DNA from: Gemmatimonadaceae bacterium
GTDB taxonomy: Bacteria; Gemmatimonadota; Gemmatimonadetes; Gemmatimonadales; Gemmatimonadaceae
Reading direction: 5' to 3'
DNA: 12,607 nt
Assembly: GCA_013361745.1 (NCBI GenBank)
Contig: JABFXM010000047.1
Location: forward strand, 1-12,607
This document shows, piece after piece, positions 1 through 6,154 of the stretch. The translations under genes were made by a program, and so were the position numbers. The stretch's first letter is position 1. Each line of letters opens with the position of its first letter. Below the pieces are notes generated by a model. It saw nothing but the letters and a program-made list of their open reading frames with translations, had not been told where the DNA came from and did not search any database.

Positions 1-812
1 AGGTCGCGGCGGGCGATCGCGTTGACGACGTAGCGGCCGAGTCCGGGCCAGCTGAAGATCGTCTCGGTGAGGATGCTGCCCGTGAGGTACGCGCCGAAGT
101 CGAGGCCGAGGACGGTGATCACGGGGATCATCGCATTGCGCAGCGCGTGGCGGACGACGACCGCGCGCTCGCGCACCCCCTTCGCCCGCGCGGTGCGGGA
201 GTAGTCGCTCCCCAGCGCGTCGAGCATCGCCGAGCGCGTCATGCGCGCGAGGAAGGCGATGGAGCGCATGCCTAACGCGAGGGCGGGGAGGACGAGGTGC
301 TGCGGCTTCCCGAACCCCGACGGGGGCAGCCAGCGAAGCTGCACCGCGAAGACGAGGATCAGGATCAGCCCGATCCAGTAGACGGGGAAGGATATTCCCA
401 GATACGCGATGCCGAGCGAGAGGCGGTCGGTCCAGCCGCCGGGGCGCCGCGCCGCGAGCACGCCGAGGGTGATCCCGACGATCGCCGCGAGGAGCATCGC
501 CGCCCCCGCGAGCTGCAGCGTCTTCGGGAAGCGCTCCAGCAGATCGGAGAGGATCGGGCGGCCGGTGATGTACGAGCGGCCGAGGTCTCCGCGAAGCACG
601 CCGCCCGCGTAGTGCGCGAACTGCGCCGGCAGCGGATCGTCGAGCCGCAGCTCGGCGCGCAGCCGCGCGATCGTCTCCGGGTCGGCGCGCTCGCCGACCA
701 TCGCCATCACCGGGTCGCCCGGCGCGACGTAGAGGAGGAGGAAGACGACGACGAGCACCCCCGCCAGCGTCGGGATGGCGAGGAGCAGCCGGCGGGCGAG
801 GATCCGGAGCAC
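1..812 (-). CDS. ABC transporter permease, DppB/OppB type (3' end outside window)
   Basis: Inner-membrane permease half of a peptide/nickel-type ABC importer. Reading leftward from GTG at 812-810 gives 270 codons before the edge; family members are usually about 300-340 aa, so only the C-terminal end is missing. TM1 lies at about residues 9-29 and is followed by the family's APGDP motif (30-34). Further hydrophobic spans lie near 99-121 and 133-157. The cytoplasmic EAA-type loop that contacts the ATPase is clear at about 203-230 (DYSRTARAKGV, then HALRNAMIP). The start is well fixed: the TAG that ends the upstream binding-protein gene is in this same frame nine bases before the GTG, leaving a 6-nt gap, so no earlier start exists. 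No good Shine-Dalgarno is visible, so translation probably depends on the upstream gene. The substrate cannot be told from sequence. A second permease (DppC type) and ATPases would be expected further left. Confidence 0.93.
   Translation of the reverse strand, partial: MLRILARRLLLAIPTLAGVLVVVFLLLYVAPGDPVMAMVGERADPETIARLRAELRLDDPLPAQFAHYAGGVLRGDLGRSYITGRPILSDLLERFPKTLQLAGAAMLLAAIVGITLGVLAARRPGGWTDRLSLGIAYLGISFPVYWIGLILILVFAVQLRWLPPSGFGKPQHLVLPALALGMRSIAFLARMTRSAMLDALGSDYSRTARAKGVRERAVVVRHALRNAMIPVITVLGLDFGAYLTGSILTETIFSWPGLGRYVVNAIARRD
270..277 (-). repeat. CGTTAGGC octamer, copy 1
   Basis: Lies on the coding strand of the permease gene, reading Ala-Leu(TTA)-Gly at Leu180. Confidence 0.9.
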
Positions 813-816
813 TCGC

Positions 817-824
817 GCCTAACG
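817..824 (-). repeat. CGTTAGGC octamer, copy 2
   Basis: Provides the TAG stop of the substrate-binding protein gene and runs into the 6-nt gap before the permease GTG. It is the only copy not read as a Leu-Gly pair. Confidence 0.9.
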
Positions 825-2390
825 CGGCCTGGTGTCGTGCACGATCGACACGCCGCGCATGTCCTGCCCGTTGAGGATCGAGGGGAGCTGGTAGCCGCGG
901 ATCCACGGCTGGACGGCGTCGAGATCGCGGTAGAAGAAGAGGAACAGCATCGGCGCGTCGTTGAACGCGAGCTGGTCCGCCTGCCGGTAGAGCGCGACGC
1001 GCTTCGCGTCGTTCGGCTCGCGGCGCGCCGCGTCGACGATCTTGTCGAAGGCCTGGCTCTCGTAGAAGGAGACGTTCCCGCCGACGCCCTTGTTCGCGCT
1101 ATGGAGCAGCGGATAGAGGAAGTTCTCCGCGTCGGGATAATCCGCGAACCAGTCCTTGAGCACGAGATCGGTCTCCCCCTTCCGCGCCGCCTCGCGCATC
1201 GCCGCCGCCTCGCGCTGGACGAGGGTCGCGCGAATGCCGACCGCGGCGAGATAGCTCTGGATCGCCTCGGCGAGCCGCGGGAAGGGAGGTGTCTGCGAGC
1301 ACCAGAGCTGCACGTCGATCCCCTTCGCGAAGCCCGCCTCCGTGAGGAGCTGCTTCGCCTTCGTCGTGTCGTAGGCGTAGTGGCGCGTCGAGTCGCCGCC
1401 CTCGAGCGCGGGCGGGATCACGCCGCCGGCGAGAGTGCCGCGACCGCCGATGAGCTGGTCGAGGATCGTGCGCACGTCCACGGCGTAGTTGATCGCCTGA
1501 CGCACGCGCACGTCGCGGAGCGGACCGCGCGTGGTGTTGATCGCGGTGTACCACATGCGCAGCCCGGGCGCGGAGGCGAGCGTCGCGCTCCGCTCGTCGG
1601 TGTTCTCCCAGCGACGAGTGTCCGACTCGGGGATGTACAGGATGTCGACGTTGCCGCTCTCGAACTCGGCGACGGCGGTGCTGGGTTCGGCGATGATGCG
1701 CGTCATCAGCGAATCCGACGCGGCCTTGCCGCCCCAGTACTTCTCGTTGCGCGCGTACTTCAGGTAGTCGTCGTGCTTCCACTCGACGAACCGCCAGGGG
1801 CCGGTGCCGATCGGGTGCTCGCCGAAGTCGGCGGGGGTGGAGTCGGGGACAATCGCCGCCACGGGCATCGCGAGCAGCTTCGGGAAGATCGGCAGCGGCT
1901 CGGCGAGGGCGAGGACGACGGTGCTGTCGTCGCGCACTGTGAGTCCCGCGATGCTCGTCGCCTTGCCGTTCGCGTAGTCCTGCGCGCCCGCGATCGGGTA
2001 GAGGGGCCAGCCGCGGCCGCCTCGCTCCTTCGGATCGAGGACCCGCTCGAAGCTGTGCTGCACCTGGCGGGCGGTGAAAGGCTTGCCGTCGTGGAAGGTG
2101 ACGCCGCCGCGGAGATGGAAGGTGTAGGTCTTCCCGTCGGGGGAGATCTCCCAGCGTGTCGCGAGCGCCGGGACGACCTTCGCGTCGGGGGTGAAGCGCG
2201 TCAGCCCGTCGAAGACGTAGCCGACCGCGCGCCCGGTGGGGACGTCGGTGGACTTCGCCGGATCGAGGGAGCGCGGGTCGTAGTTGTCGCGCGAGTCGAT
2301 GATCGTGCGCCGCGCCGGCGACGCGTCGCCACCGCGACAGGCGATGATGGAGAGCGAGGCGAGAGCGGCGGCGAGGAGGACCCTGCGCAT
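819..2390 (-). CDS. Family-5 extracellular solute-binding lipoprotein of a peptide/nickel-type ABC transporter
   Basis: 523-aa periplasmic binding protein that delivers substrate (peptides, nickel chelates or related compounds; not determinable here) to the permease encoded just downstream. The N-terminus is a lipoprotein signal: two Arg, a hydrophobic stretch, then the lipobox IIAC with Cys18 as the lipidated residue. The mature part shows the SBP_bac_5 (DppA/OppA) hallmarks: SLDPAKSTD near the N-terminus, then YVFDGLTRF, LATRWEISPDGKTYTFHLR and GVTFHDGKPFTA, and the late DWFADYPDAENFLYPLL segment. Length is normal for the family. Its stop codon TAG (821-819) lies inside the octamer CGTTAGGC, and the downstream permease starts 6 nt later in the same frame. 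It heads a minus-strand operon divergent from the response-regulator gene, with a candidate promoter at 2475-2504. The large plus-strand open frame covering it is an antisense shadow. Confidence 0.95.
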   Translation of the reverse strand: MRRVLLAAALASLSIIACRGGDASPARRTIIDSRDNYDPRSLDPAKSTDVPTGRAVGYVFDGLTRFTPDAKVVPALATRWEISPDGKTYTFHLRGGVTFHDGKPFTARQVQHSFERVLDPKERGGRGWPLYPIAGAQDYANGKATSIAGLTVRDDSTVVLALAEPLPIFPKLLAMPVAAIVPDSTPADFGEHPIGTGPWRFVEWKHDDYLKYARNEKYWGGKAASDSLMTRIIAEPSTAVAEFESGNVDILYIPESDTRRWENTDERSATLASAPGLRMWYTAINTTRGPLRDVRVRQAINYAVDVRTILDQLIGGRGTLAGGVIPPALEGGDSTRHYAYDTTKAKQLLTEAGFAKGIDVQLWCSQTPPFPRLAEAIQSYLAAVGIRATLVQREAAAMREAARKGETDLVLKDWFADYPDAENFLYPLLHSANKGVGGNVSFYESQAFDKIVDAARREPNDAKRVALYRQADQLAFNDAPMLFLFFYRDLDAVQPWIRGYQLPSILNGQDMRGVSIVHDTRPR

Positions 2391-2449
2391 GCGTGGCGGA
2401 GGAGGGCGCGAGCGGGAGTGTGACGAGCGTCGCGAAACAGCGCTCGCGG

Positions 2450-2478
2450 TTGACAGAAGTGCGTGAAACGGGAGAACT
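2450..2478 (+). promoter_or_regulatory. Weak candidate promoter for the response-regulator gene
   Basis: A perfect -35-like TTGACA lies at 2450-2455, but the hexamer 17 bases later (AGAACT, 2473-2478) matches a -10 box poorly. If used, transcription would start near 2485, about 20 nt before the GTG at 2507. It overlaps the opposing candidate promoter for the transporter operon, so the two could interfere with each other. Confidence 0.2.
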
Positions 2479-2504
2479 TACGCCCCTTCACCGTACAGCG
2501 TCAA
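2475..2504 (-). promoter_or_regulatory. Candidate promoter for the ABC-transporter operon
   Basis: On the minus strand, TTGACG (complement of 2499-2504) is followed after 18 bases by TAAGTT (complement of 2475-2480), keeping the T, A and final T of a sigma-70-type -10 box. Transcription would begin near 2468 and leave a leader of about 78 nt before the ATG at 2390. This is pattern matching only; the organism's promoter consensus is not known to me. Confidence 0.35.
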
Positions 2505-2506
2505 TC

Positions 2507-3433
2507 GTGCCTCATATCATCTACGCGGACGACCACGAGGACATGCGCCGGATGGTGCGCGACGTCCTCGAGGCGTACGGGCACGAGGTGCGGATCGTGG
2601 ACAATGGCGCCGCCGCCGTCGCGGCGGTGGCGGAGCGCGAGCCCGATCTCCTCGTCCTCGACCGGCAGATGCCCGTGATGGACGGGATCGAGGCCTGTCG
2701 CGCGGTGAAGGAGAACCCGTTCACCGCGCACATCCCCATCCTCATGCTCACCGCCCTCAGCGCCGTGGAGCGGAAGCTCGAGGGCTACGAGGCCGGCGCC
2801 GACGACTATCTCACGAAGCCCTTCGACACGCGCGAGCTGCGGGCGCGGGTGGACGCGCTGCTGCGACTCGTGAAGCGCGAGACCGACCGCAACCCGACGA
2901 GCGGTCTGCCCGGCGGGCGAGCGGTGGAGGACGAGCTCCGGCGCCGGGTCGGGCGCGAGGAGGATTTCGCGGTCTGCTACATCGACCTCGACAACTTCAA
3001 GCCCTTCGCCGACACTTTCGGATTCGCGGCCGCGGACGCGGTCATCCGCGATACCGGGCGAATGCTGCGTGAGGCGGTCGCGGAGTCGGGTGGAGGCGTG
3101 GGGGGCGACTTCGTCGGGCACATCGGCGGGGACGATTTCATCGTCGTGACGCGCGAGGACCGCGCAACGTCTCTCGCGGGGGCGTTCGCCGAGCAGTTCC
3201 GCGAGGTGATCGGGCGAGTGGTCGGTGCCGAGACCGTGGAGGCGGGTGAGTTCACGGGCCCCGATCGTGAAGGGGTGACGCGGCGCTTCCCGATCGCGAA
3301 GCTGACGACGGCGATCGTCATCGTGTCCCCGCGCCAGTGGGAATCCGCGGCGAGGCTGGGGGAGCGCGCGGCGGCGCTCAAGCGTCAGGCGCGGATGGGC
3401 GGGTCGGGGAGCATCGTGGTCGGACGAGGGTAG
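2507..3433 (+). CDS. Response regulator: REC domain plus degenerate GGDEF domain
   Basis: 308-aa two-component response regulator. The REC domain (about 1-120) is complete: acidic pair D8/D9, phospho-acceptor D52 in LVLDRQMPVMDG, T82, and K104 followed by P105. A linker leads to a GGDEF-like domain beginning at NPTSGLPGGR (129-138). D160, K165 and D177 align with metal- and nucleotide-binding residues of diguanylate cyclases. However, the guanine-contacting Asn is Ala168 (FADTFG), the signature is GGDDF (207-211) instead of GGDEF or GGEEF, and there is no RxxD inhibitory site before it. It may bind nucleotide without making c-di-GMP. The open frame extends upstream to 2393, but the GTG at 2507 places the first beta strand (HIIYADD) exactly where REC domains begin; no convincing Shine-Dalgarno precedes it. 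No histidine kinase partner is visible. Confidence 0.88.
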   Translation: MPHIIYADDHEDMRRMVRDVLEAYGHEVRIVDNGAAAVAAVAEREPDLLVLDRQMPVMDGIEACRAVKENPFTAHIPILMLTALSAVERKLEGYEAGADDYLTKPFDTRELRARVDALLRLVKRETDRNPTSGLPGGRAVEDELRRRVGREEDFAVCYIDLDNFKPFADTFGFAAADAVIRDTGRMLREAVAESGGGVGGDFVGHIGGDDFIVVTREDRATSLAGAFAEQFREVIGRVVGAETVEAGEFTGPDREGVTRRFPIAKLTTAIVIVSPRQWESAARLGERAAALKRQARMGGSGSIVVGRG

Positions 3434-3442
3434 GCCTTTCAA

Positions 3443-3463
3443 GGGGTCAGGGGTCAGGGGTCG
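3443..3463 (+). repeat. GGGGTCA tandem repeat, three copies
   Basis: Three 7-bp units in a row, the third ending in G instead of A. They open the G-run cluster that continues to 3504. Too short to be called a functional repeat on its own. Confidence 0.7.
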
Positions 3464-3504
3464 GCGGGGTGTCGGGAGGGGAAGGGGGACGGGGACGGGA
3501 TGGG
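3443..3504 (+). other. Potential G-quadruplex cluster in the intergenic region before the tam-like operon
   Basis: Ten runs of three to five G on the plus strand, starting at 3443, 3450, 3457, 3466, 3474, 3478, 3484, 3491, 3497 and 3502, separated by one to five bases. Any four consecutive runs satisfy the usual G3+N1-7 quadruplex pattern. The cluster ends nine bases before the GAGGA ribosome-binding site of the 90-aa protein, so it could form in the untemplated DNA strand or in the 5' leader of the operon mRNA. Function is inferred, not shown. Confidence 0.6.
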
Positions 3505-3526
3505 ACAACGGGTGAGGATCGGATAG

Positions 3527-3799
3527 ATGGAGCGGCAACGGGGCGAGTCGAAGGTTTCGCGGGACTACACGTATCGGCGTGAGCTGCGCCCGGCGGAGCT
3601 GCTTCCGGCGGTGGGCGCGGGGGTCGCCGTGGGGCTCGTCGCGTTCTACGTCGCGCGGCTCTTTCTGCAGCGCACCCCGCTCGTGCCCGGACCGCTCGAG
3701 CCCGCGGATCGTCTGGAGCCGCGGCGCCGCACCGGGACGCGGCAGGGCGACGATCAACCGCGACACCGCCGCGACCGCGGCGCAGCGACCAGAGTGTGA
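3527..3799 (+). CDS. Small single-span membrane protein of unknown function, first gene of the tam-like operon
   Basis: 90-aa protein I do not recognise. It has a charged, Arg-rich N-terminus (1-22), one hydrophobic span at about 24-47 (LLPAVGAGVAVGLVAFYVAR), and a Pro- and Arg-rich tail from about 50 that looks disordered. The start is well supported: an in-frame TAG immediately precedes the ATG, and a GAGGA Shine-Dalgarno (3514-3518) sits 8 nt upstream. Its TGA (3797-3799) shares a base with the ATG of the TamA-like gene, giving the arrangement TGATG, so the two are probably translationally coupled. Position suggests a role in envelope assembly or in setting expression of the next gene, but this is inference. 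The Arg-rich tail could partly reflect high-GC drift, so conservation should be tested before a function is assumed. Confidence 0.68.
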   Translation: MERQRGESKVSRDYTYRRELRPAELLPAVGAGVAVGLVAFYVARLFLQRTPLVPGPLEPADRLEPRRRTGTRQGDDQPRHRRDRGAATRV

Positions 3800-6126
3800 T
3801 GCGGCCACTGCGCCAGCGATGGCGCGCCGCGATCGTCGCTCCACTCGTTCTCCTCGTTCTCGCCCTCCCGGGCGTCGCCCGGGCCCAGCTCCTTGCGTGC
3901 CAGCCGGGCGAGCCGGAGGTCCGGAAGCTCGACTTCAACGGGAACAGGGCGCTCTCCGACGGCGATCTGTCGCAGATCGTCGCGACGACGACGTCGAGCT
4001 TCACGCGCCGGGCCTTCCGCTTCTTCGGCGAGAAGCGCTGCCTCGATCGTGAGGAGCTCGGGCGCGACATCGCGCGCGTGAAGCTCTACTACCACCAGCG
4101 CGGCTACTGGGAGACACAGGTCGACACGGTCGTCACCTCGCGCGGCAACGGTGGCGTCAACGTCAGCTTCAGGATCGTCGAGGGGCCGCCCATCCGGTTG
4201 ACCAGCCTGCGGATCACCGGGTTGGACTCGGTGATGAACAGGAAGGCGATCCTCGGTGGGCTCGACACGAGCTCCGGCGGCCCATACGACGAGATCCGTC
4301 TGACGACGCTCGCGGACACGATCGGCTCGCGGCTGCTCGACAACGGGTACCCGGGGGCGCGCATCTCCGTCGGCCATGACGTCGCGACGGACACGCGGAC
4401 GGCGTCGTACTACATCGACGTCGATCCGGGTCATCTGGCGCGGATCGGCGCGGTGCGCATCGTCGTCGACAGCACGCAGGGGGCGCAGAAGATCCGGTCG
4501 CGGACGGTGAACAAGATCCTCGGCCTGCGCCCCGGACAGATCTATCGCCGCAAGGACCTGATCCGCGCGCAGCGGAACCTCTACGCGACGGACGCCTACC
4601 GCCACGTCGAGCTCGGGCTCGCGCCGGGGCAGAGCGCGGAGGACTCGCTGCTCGTCGTGCAGGCGTCGCTGATCGAGGGCGACATGCGCTCGATGCAGAC
4701 CGGCGTCGGCTGGGGAACGCTCGACTGCTTCCGCACGCAGGCGGTGTACGGCGATCGCAACTTCCTCGGCGGCGCGCGGAGGCTCGACCTCACCGGCCGC
4801 GTGTCGAAGATCGGCGTCGCGGGCCCGTCGAAGTCCGACTGGGTGGGTCACGCGCTCTGCCCGACGGCGCGCCAGGATTCGATCGGGACGAGCAAGCTCA
4901 ATTACTACACGGGCGCGACGTACCGGCAGCCGACCTTCTTCGGGCTGCGGGCGCGGAGCGTCCCCTCCTTCACGCTCTACAGCGAGCGGCGCTCCGAGTT
5001 CAGGCAGTACGTCCGCACGACGCCGATCGGCTTCCTCGCCTCGGTGTCGCGCGAGCAGTGGAATCGCGCGCCCCTGACCTTCGGCTACCAGATCGAGCGC
5101 GGGCGCACGCAGGCGGCGCCGGCGTACTTCTGCGCGCTCTTCCAGATCTGCGACGAGCAGCTGCGCACGCGGATCGCCGACCGCACGCTGCTCCTCGCCG
5201 TCGCGAGCGCGGCGCTGACCGTCGACCGCACGGACAACCCGCTCTCGCCGACCACGGGCGGGGTCGTCCGCTTCGAGCTGCGCCACGCGTCGCAGTTCAT
5301 CGGGTCGTCGGCATCGCTGCAGTTCAACCGCGCGATCGCCGACGGGAGCTGGTTCACGCCGTTAGGCGGGAGCTCCGTGCTGGCGCTGCGGCTCCGCGCC
5401 GGGGCGGTGACGCCGCTCAACCCGACGCTGCCGTCGTTCGATCTGGCGAAGAACTTCGTCCCGCCGCAGGAGCGGCTGTACGCGGGGGGCACCAACACCG
5501 TGCGTGGGGTGCAGCAGAACGAGCTCGGTCCCCTCGTCTACATCGCGAACCGGCGCTACGTCGAGGTCGTCAACGTCGACGCGAACACGCGCACCTTCGA
5601 GGCGAAGCCGTACAACCATGTGGACATCGCCGACAAGGGGTACAACTTCGTCCCGACCGGGGGCACCCGACTCGTCGTCGCGAACGCCGAGGTGCGCTTC
5701 CGCGATCCGCTCTTCCCGAACCTGCTCCAGTGGACGGCGTTCACCGACGCGGGCGACGTCTGGGAGAGCGGGGGGCCGGCGGCCGTCCGGAAGCAGAGCC
5801 TGCGCGTGACACCGGGGCTCGGCCTGAGCGTGCTCACCTTCCTCGGCCCTATCGGGATGACAGCGGGGTACAACCCGAAGCAGCAGCCGGCGGGTCAGCT
5901 CTACTACAACGACCTGTACGCCGCGGACGTGAACGAGTCGGCCGCCCCGAACGTCTCGAACCTCACCGTCTGCCTGCCGACGAGCGGGTTCGCGACGGTG
6001 AAGCGTGTCAACGGGGTATGGCAGCAGGACCGCGCCGAGTGCAACGCGTCCGCGTTCCGTCCCAACCGGAAGTCGTCGTTCCTCGATCGCATCGTGCTGC
6101 TCTTCTCGATCGGCCAGGCATTCTGA
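3799..6126 (+). CDS. tamA: Omp85-family outer-membrane protein, TamA-like (three POTRA domains plus beta-barrel)
   Basis: 775-aa outer-membrane protein of the BamA/TamA superfamily, which acts in outer-membrane protein insertion or, with TamB, in envelope and lipid transport. A signal peptide (1-29) ends in ARA before Gln30. Three POTRA-like units follow, about 40-130 (starting EVRKLDFNGN), 131-212 (RLTSLRITGLD) and 213-295 (IGAVRIVVDS). The barrel runs from about 296 to the end. It contains the loop-6 signature VRG at 568-570 (GTNTVRGVQQNELGP) and finishes with a last strand ending in Phe (IGQAF). Three POTRAs and the adjacent TamB-like gene favour TamA over five-POTRA BamA. It is larger than E. 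coli TamA (577 aa), mostly in the barrel and loops. Eight cysteines fall in four closely spaced pairs. The start overlaps the previous stop; a GTG one codon earlier (3796) is an alternative. Confidence 0.88.
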   Translation: MRPLRQRWRAAIVAPLVLLVLALPGVARAQLLACQPGEPEVRKLDFNGNRALSDGDLSQIVATTTSSFTRRAFRFFGEKRCLDREELGRDIARVKLYYHQRGYWETQVDTVVTSRGNGGVNVSFRIVEGPPIRLTSLRITGLDSVMNRKAILGGLDTSSGGPYDEIRLTTLADTIGSRLLDNGYPGARISVGHDVATDTRTASYYIDVDPGHLARIGAVRIVVDSTQGAQKIRSRTVNKILGLRPGQIYRRKDLIRAQRNLYATDAYRHVELGLAPGQSAEDSLLVVQASLIEGDMRSMQTGVGWGTLDCFRTQAVYGDRNFLGGARRLDLTGRVSKIGVAGPSKSDWVGHALCPTARQDSIGTSKLNYYTGATYRQPTFFGLRARSVPSFTLYSERRSEFRQYVRTTPIGFLASVSREQWNRAPLTFGYQIERGRTQAAPAYFCALFQICDEQLRTRIADRTLLLAVASAALTVDRTDNPLSPTTGGVVRFELRHASQFIGSSASLQFNRAIADGSWFTPLGGSSVLALRLRAGAVTPLNPTLPSFDLAKNFVPPQERLYAGGTNTVRGVQQNELGPLVYIANRRYVEVVNVDANTRTFEAKPYNHVDIADKGYNFVPTGGTRLVVANAEVRFRDPLFPNLLQWTAFTDAGDVWESGGPAAVRKQSLRVTPGLGLSVLTFLGPIGMTAGYNPKQQPAGQLYYNDLYAADVNESAAPNVSNLTVCLPTSGFATVKRVNGVWQQDRAECNASAFRPNRKSSFLDRIVLLFSIGQAF
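5360..5367 (+). repeat. CGTTAGGC octamer, copy 3
   Basis: Inside the TamA-like gene, reading Pro-Leu(TTA)-Gly at Leu522 in the barrel. Confidence 0.9.
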
Positions 6127-6154
6127 ACCAGTGGGCAACGGGTAGCGCTTCGTA

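Noticed and set aside
297..2423. 708-codon plus-strand open frame opposite the substrate-binding protein gene
   Set aside because: Its product is an Arg/Glu/Val-rich low-complexity string with no domain. The minus-strand frame encodes a clear lipoprotein and family-5 binding protein. It is a high-GC antisense shadow.
2393..2506. N-terminal extension of the response regulator to the ATG at 2393
   Set aside because: The 38 added residues precede a complete REC fold, resemble no domain, and would run through the candidate promoter elements of the divergent gap.
3431..3450. Possible terminator just after the response-regulator stop
   Set aside because: Only a 4-bp CCTT/AAGG stem with a 2-base loop and no T-run; not stable enough to call.
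2501..3844. 447-codon minus-strand open frame opposite the response regulator
   Set aside because: His/Arg/Leu-rich nonsense composition. The opposite strand has intact REC catalytic residues.
3896..3900. Reading LLAC (Cys34) of the TamA-like protein as a lipobox
   Set aside because: A signal-peptidase-I site ARA before Gln30 fits the hydrophobic core better, and Cys34 has a plausible disulfide partner in Cys81.
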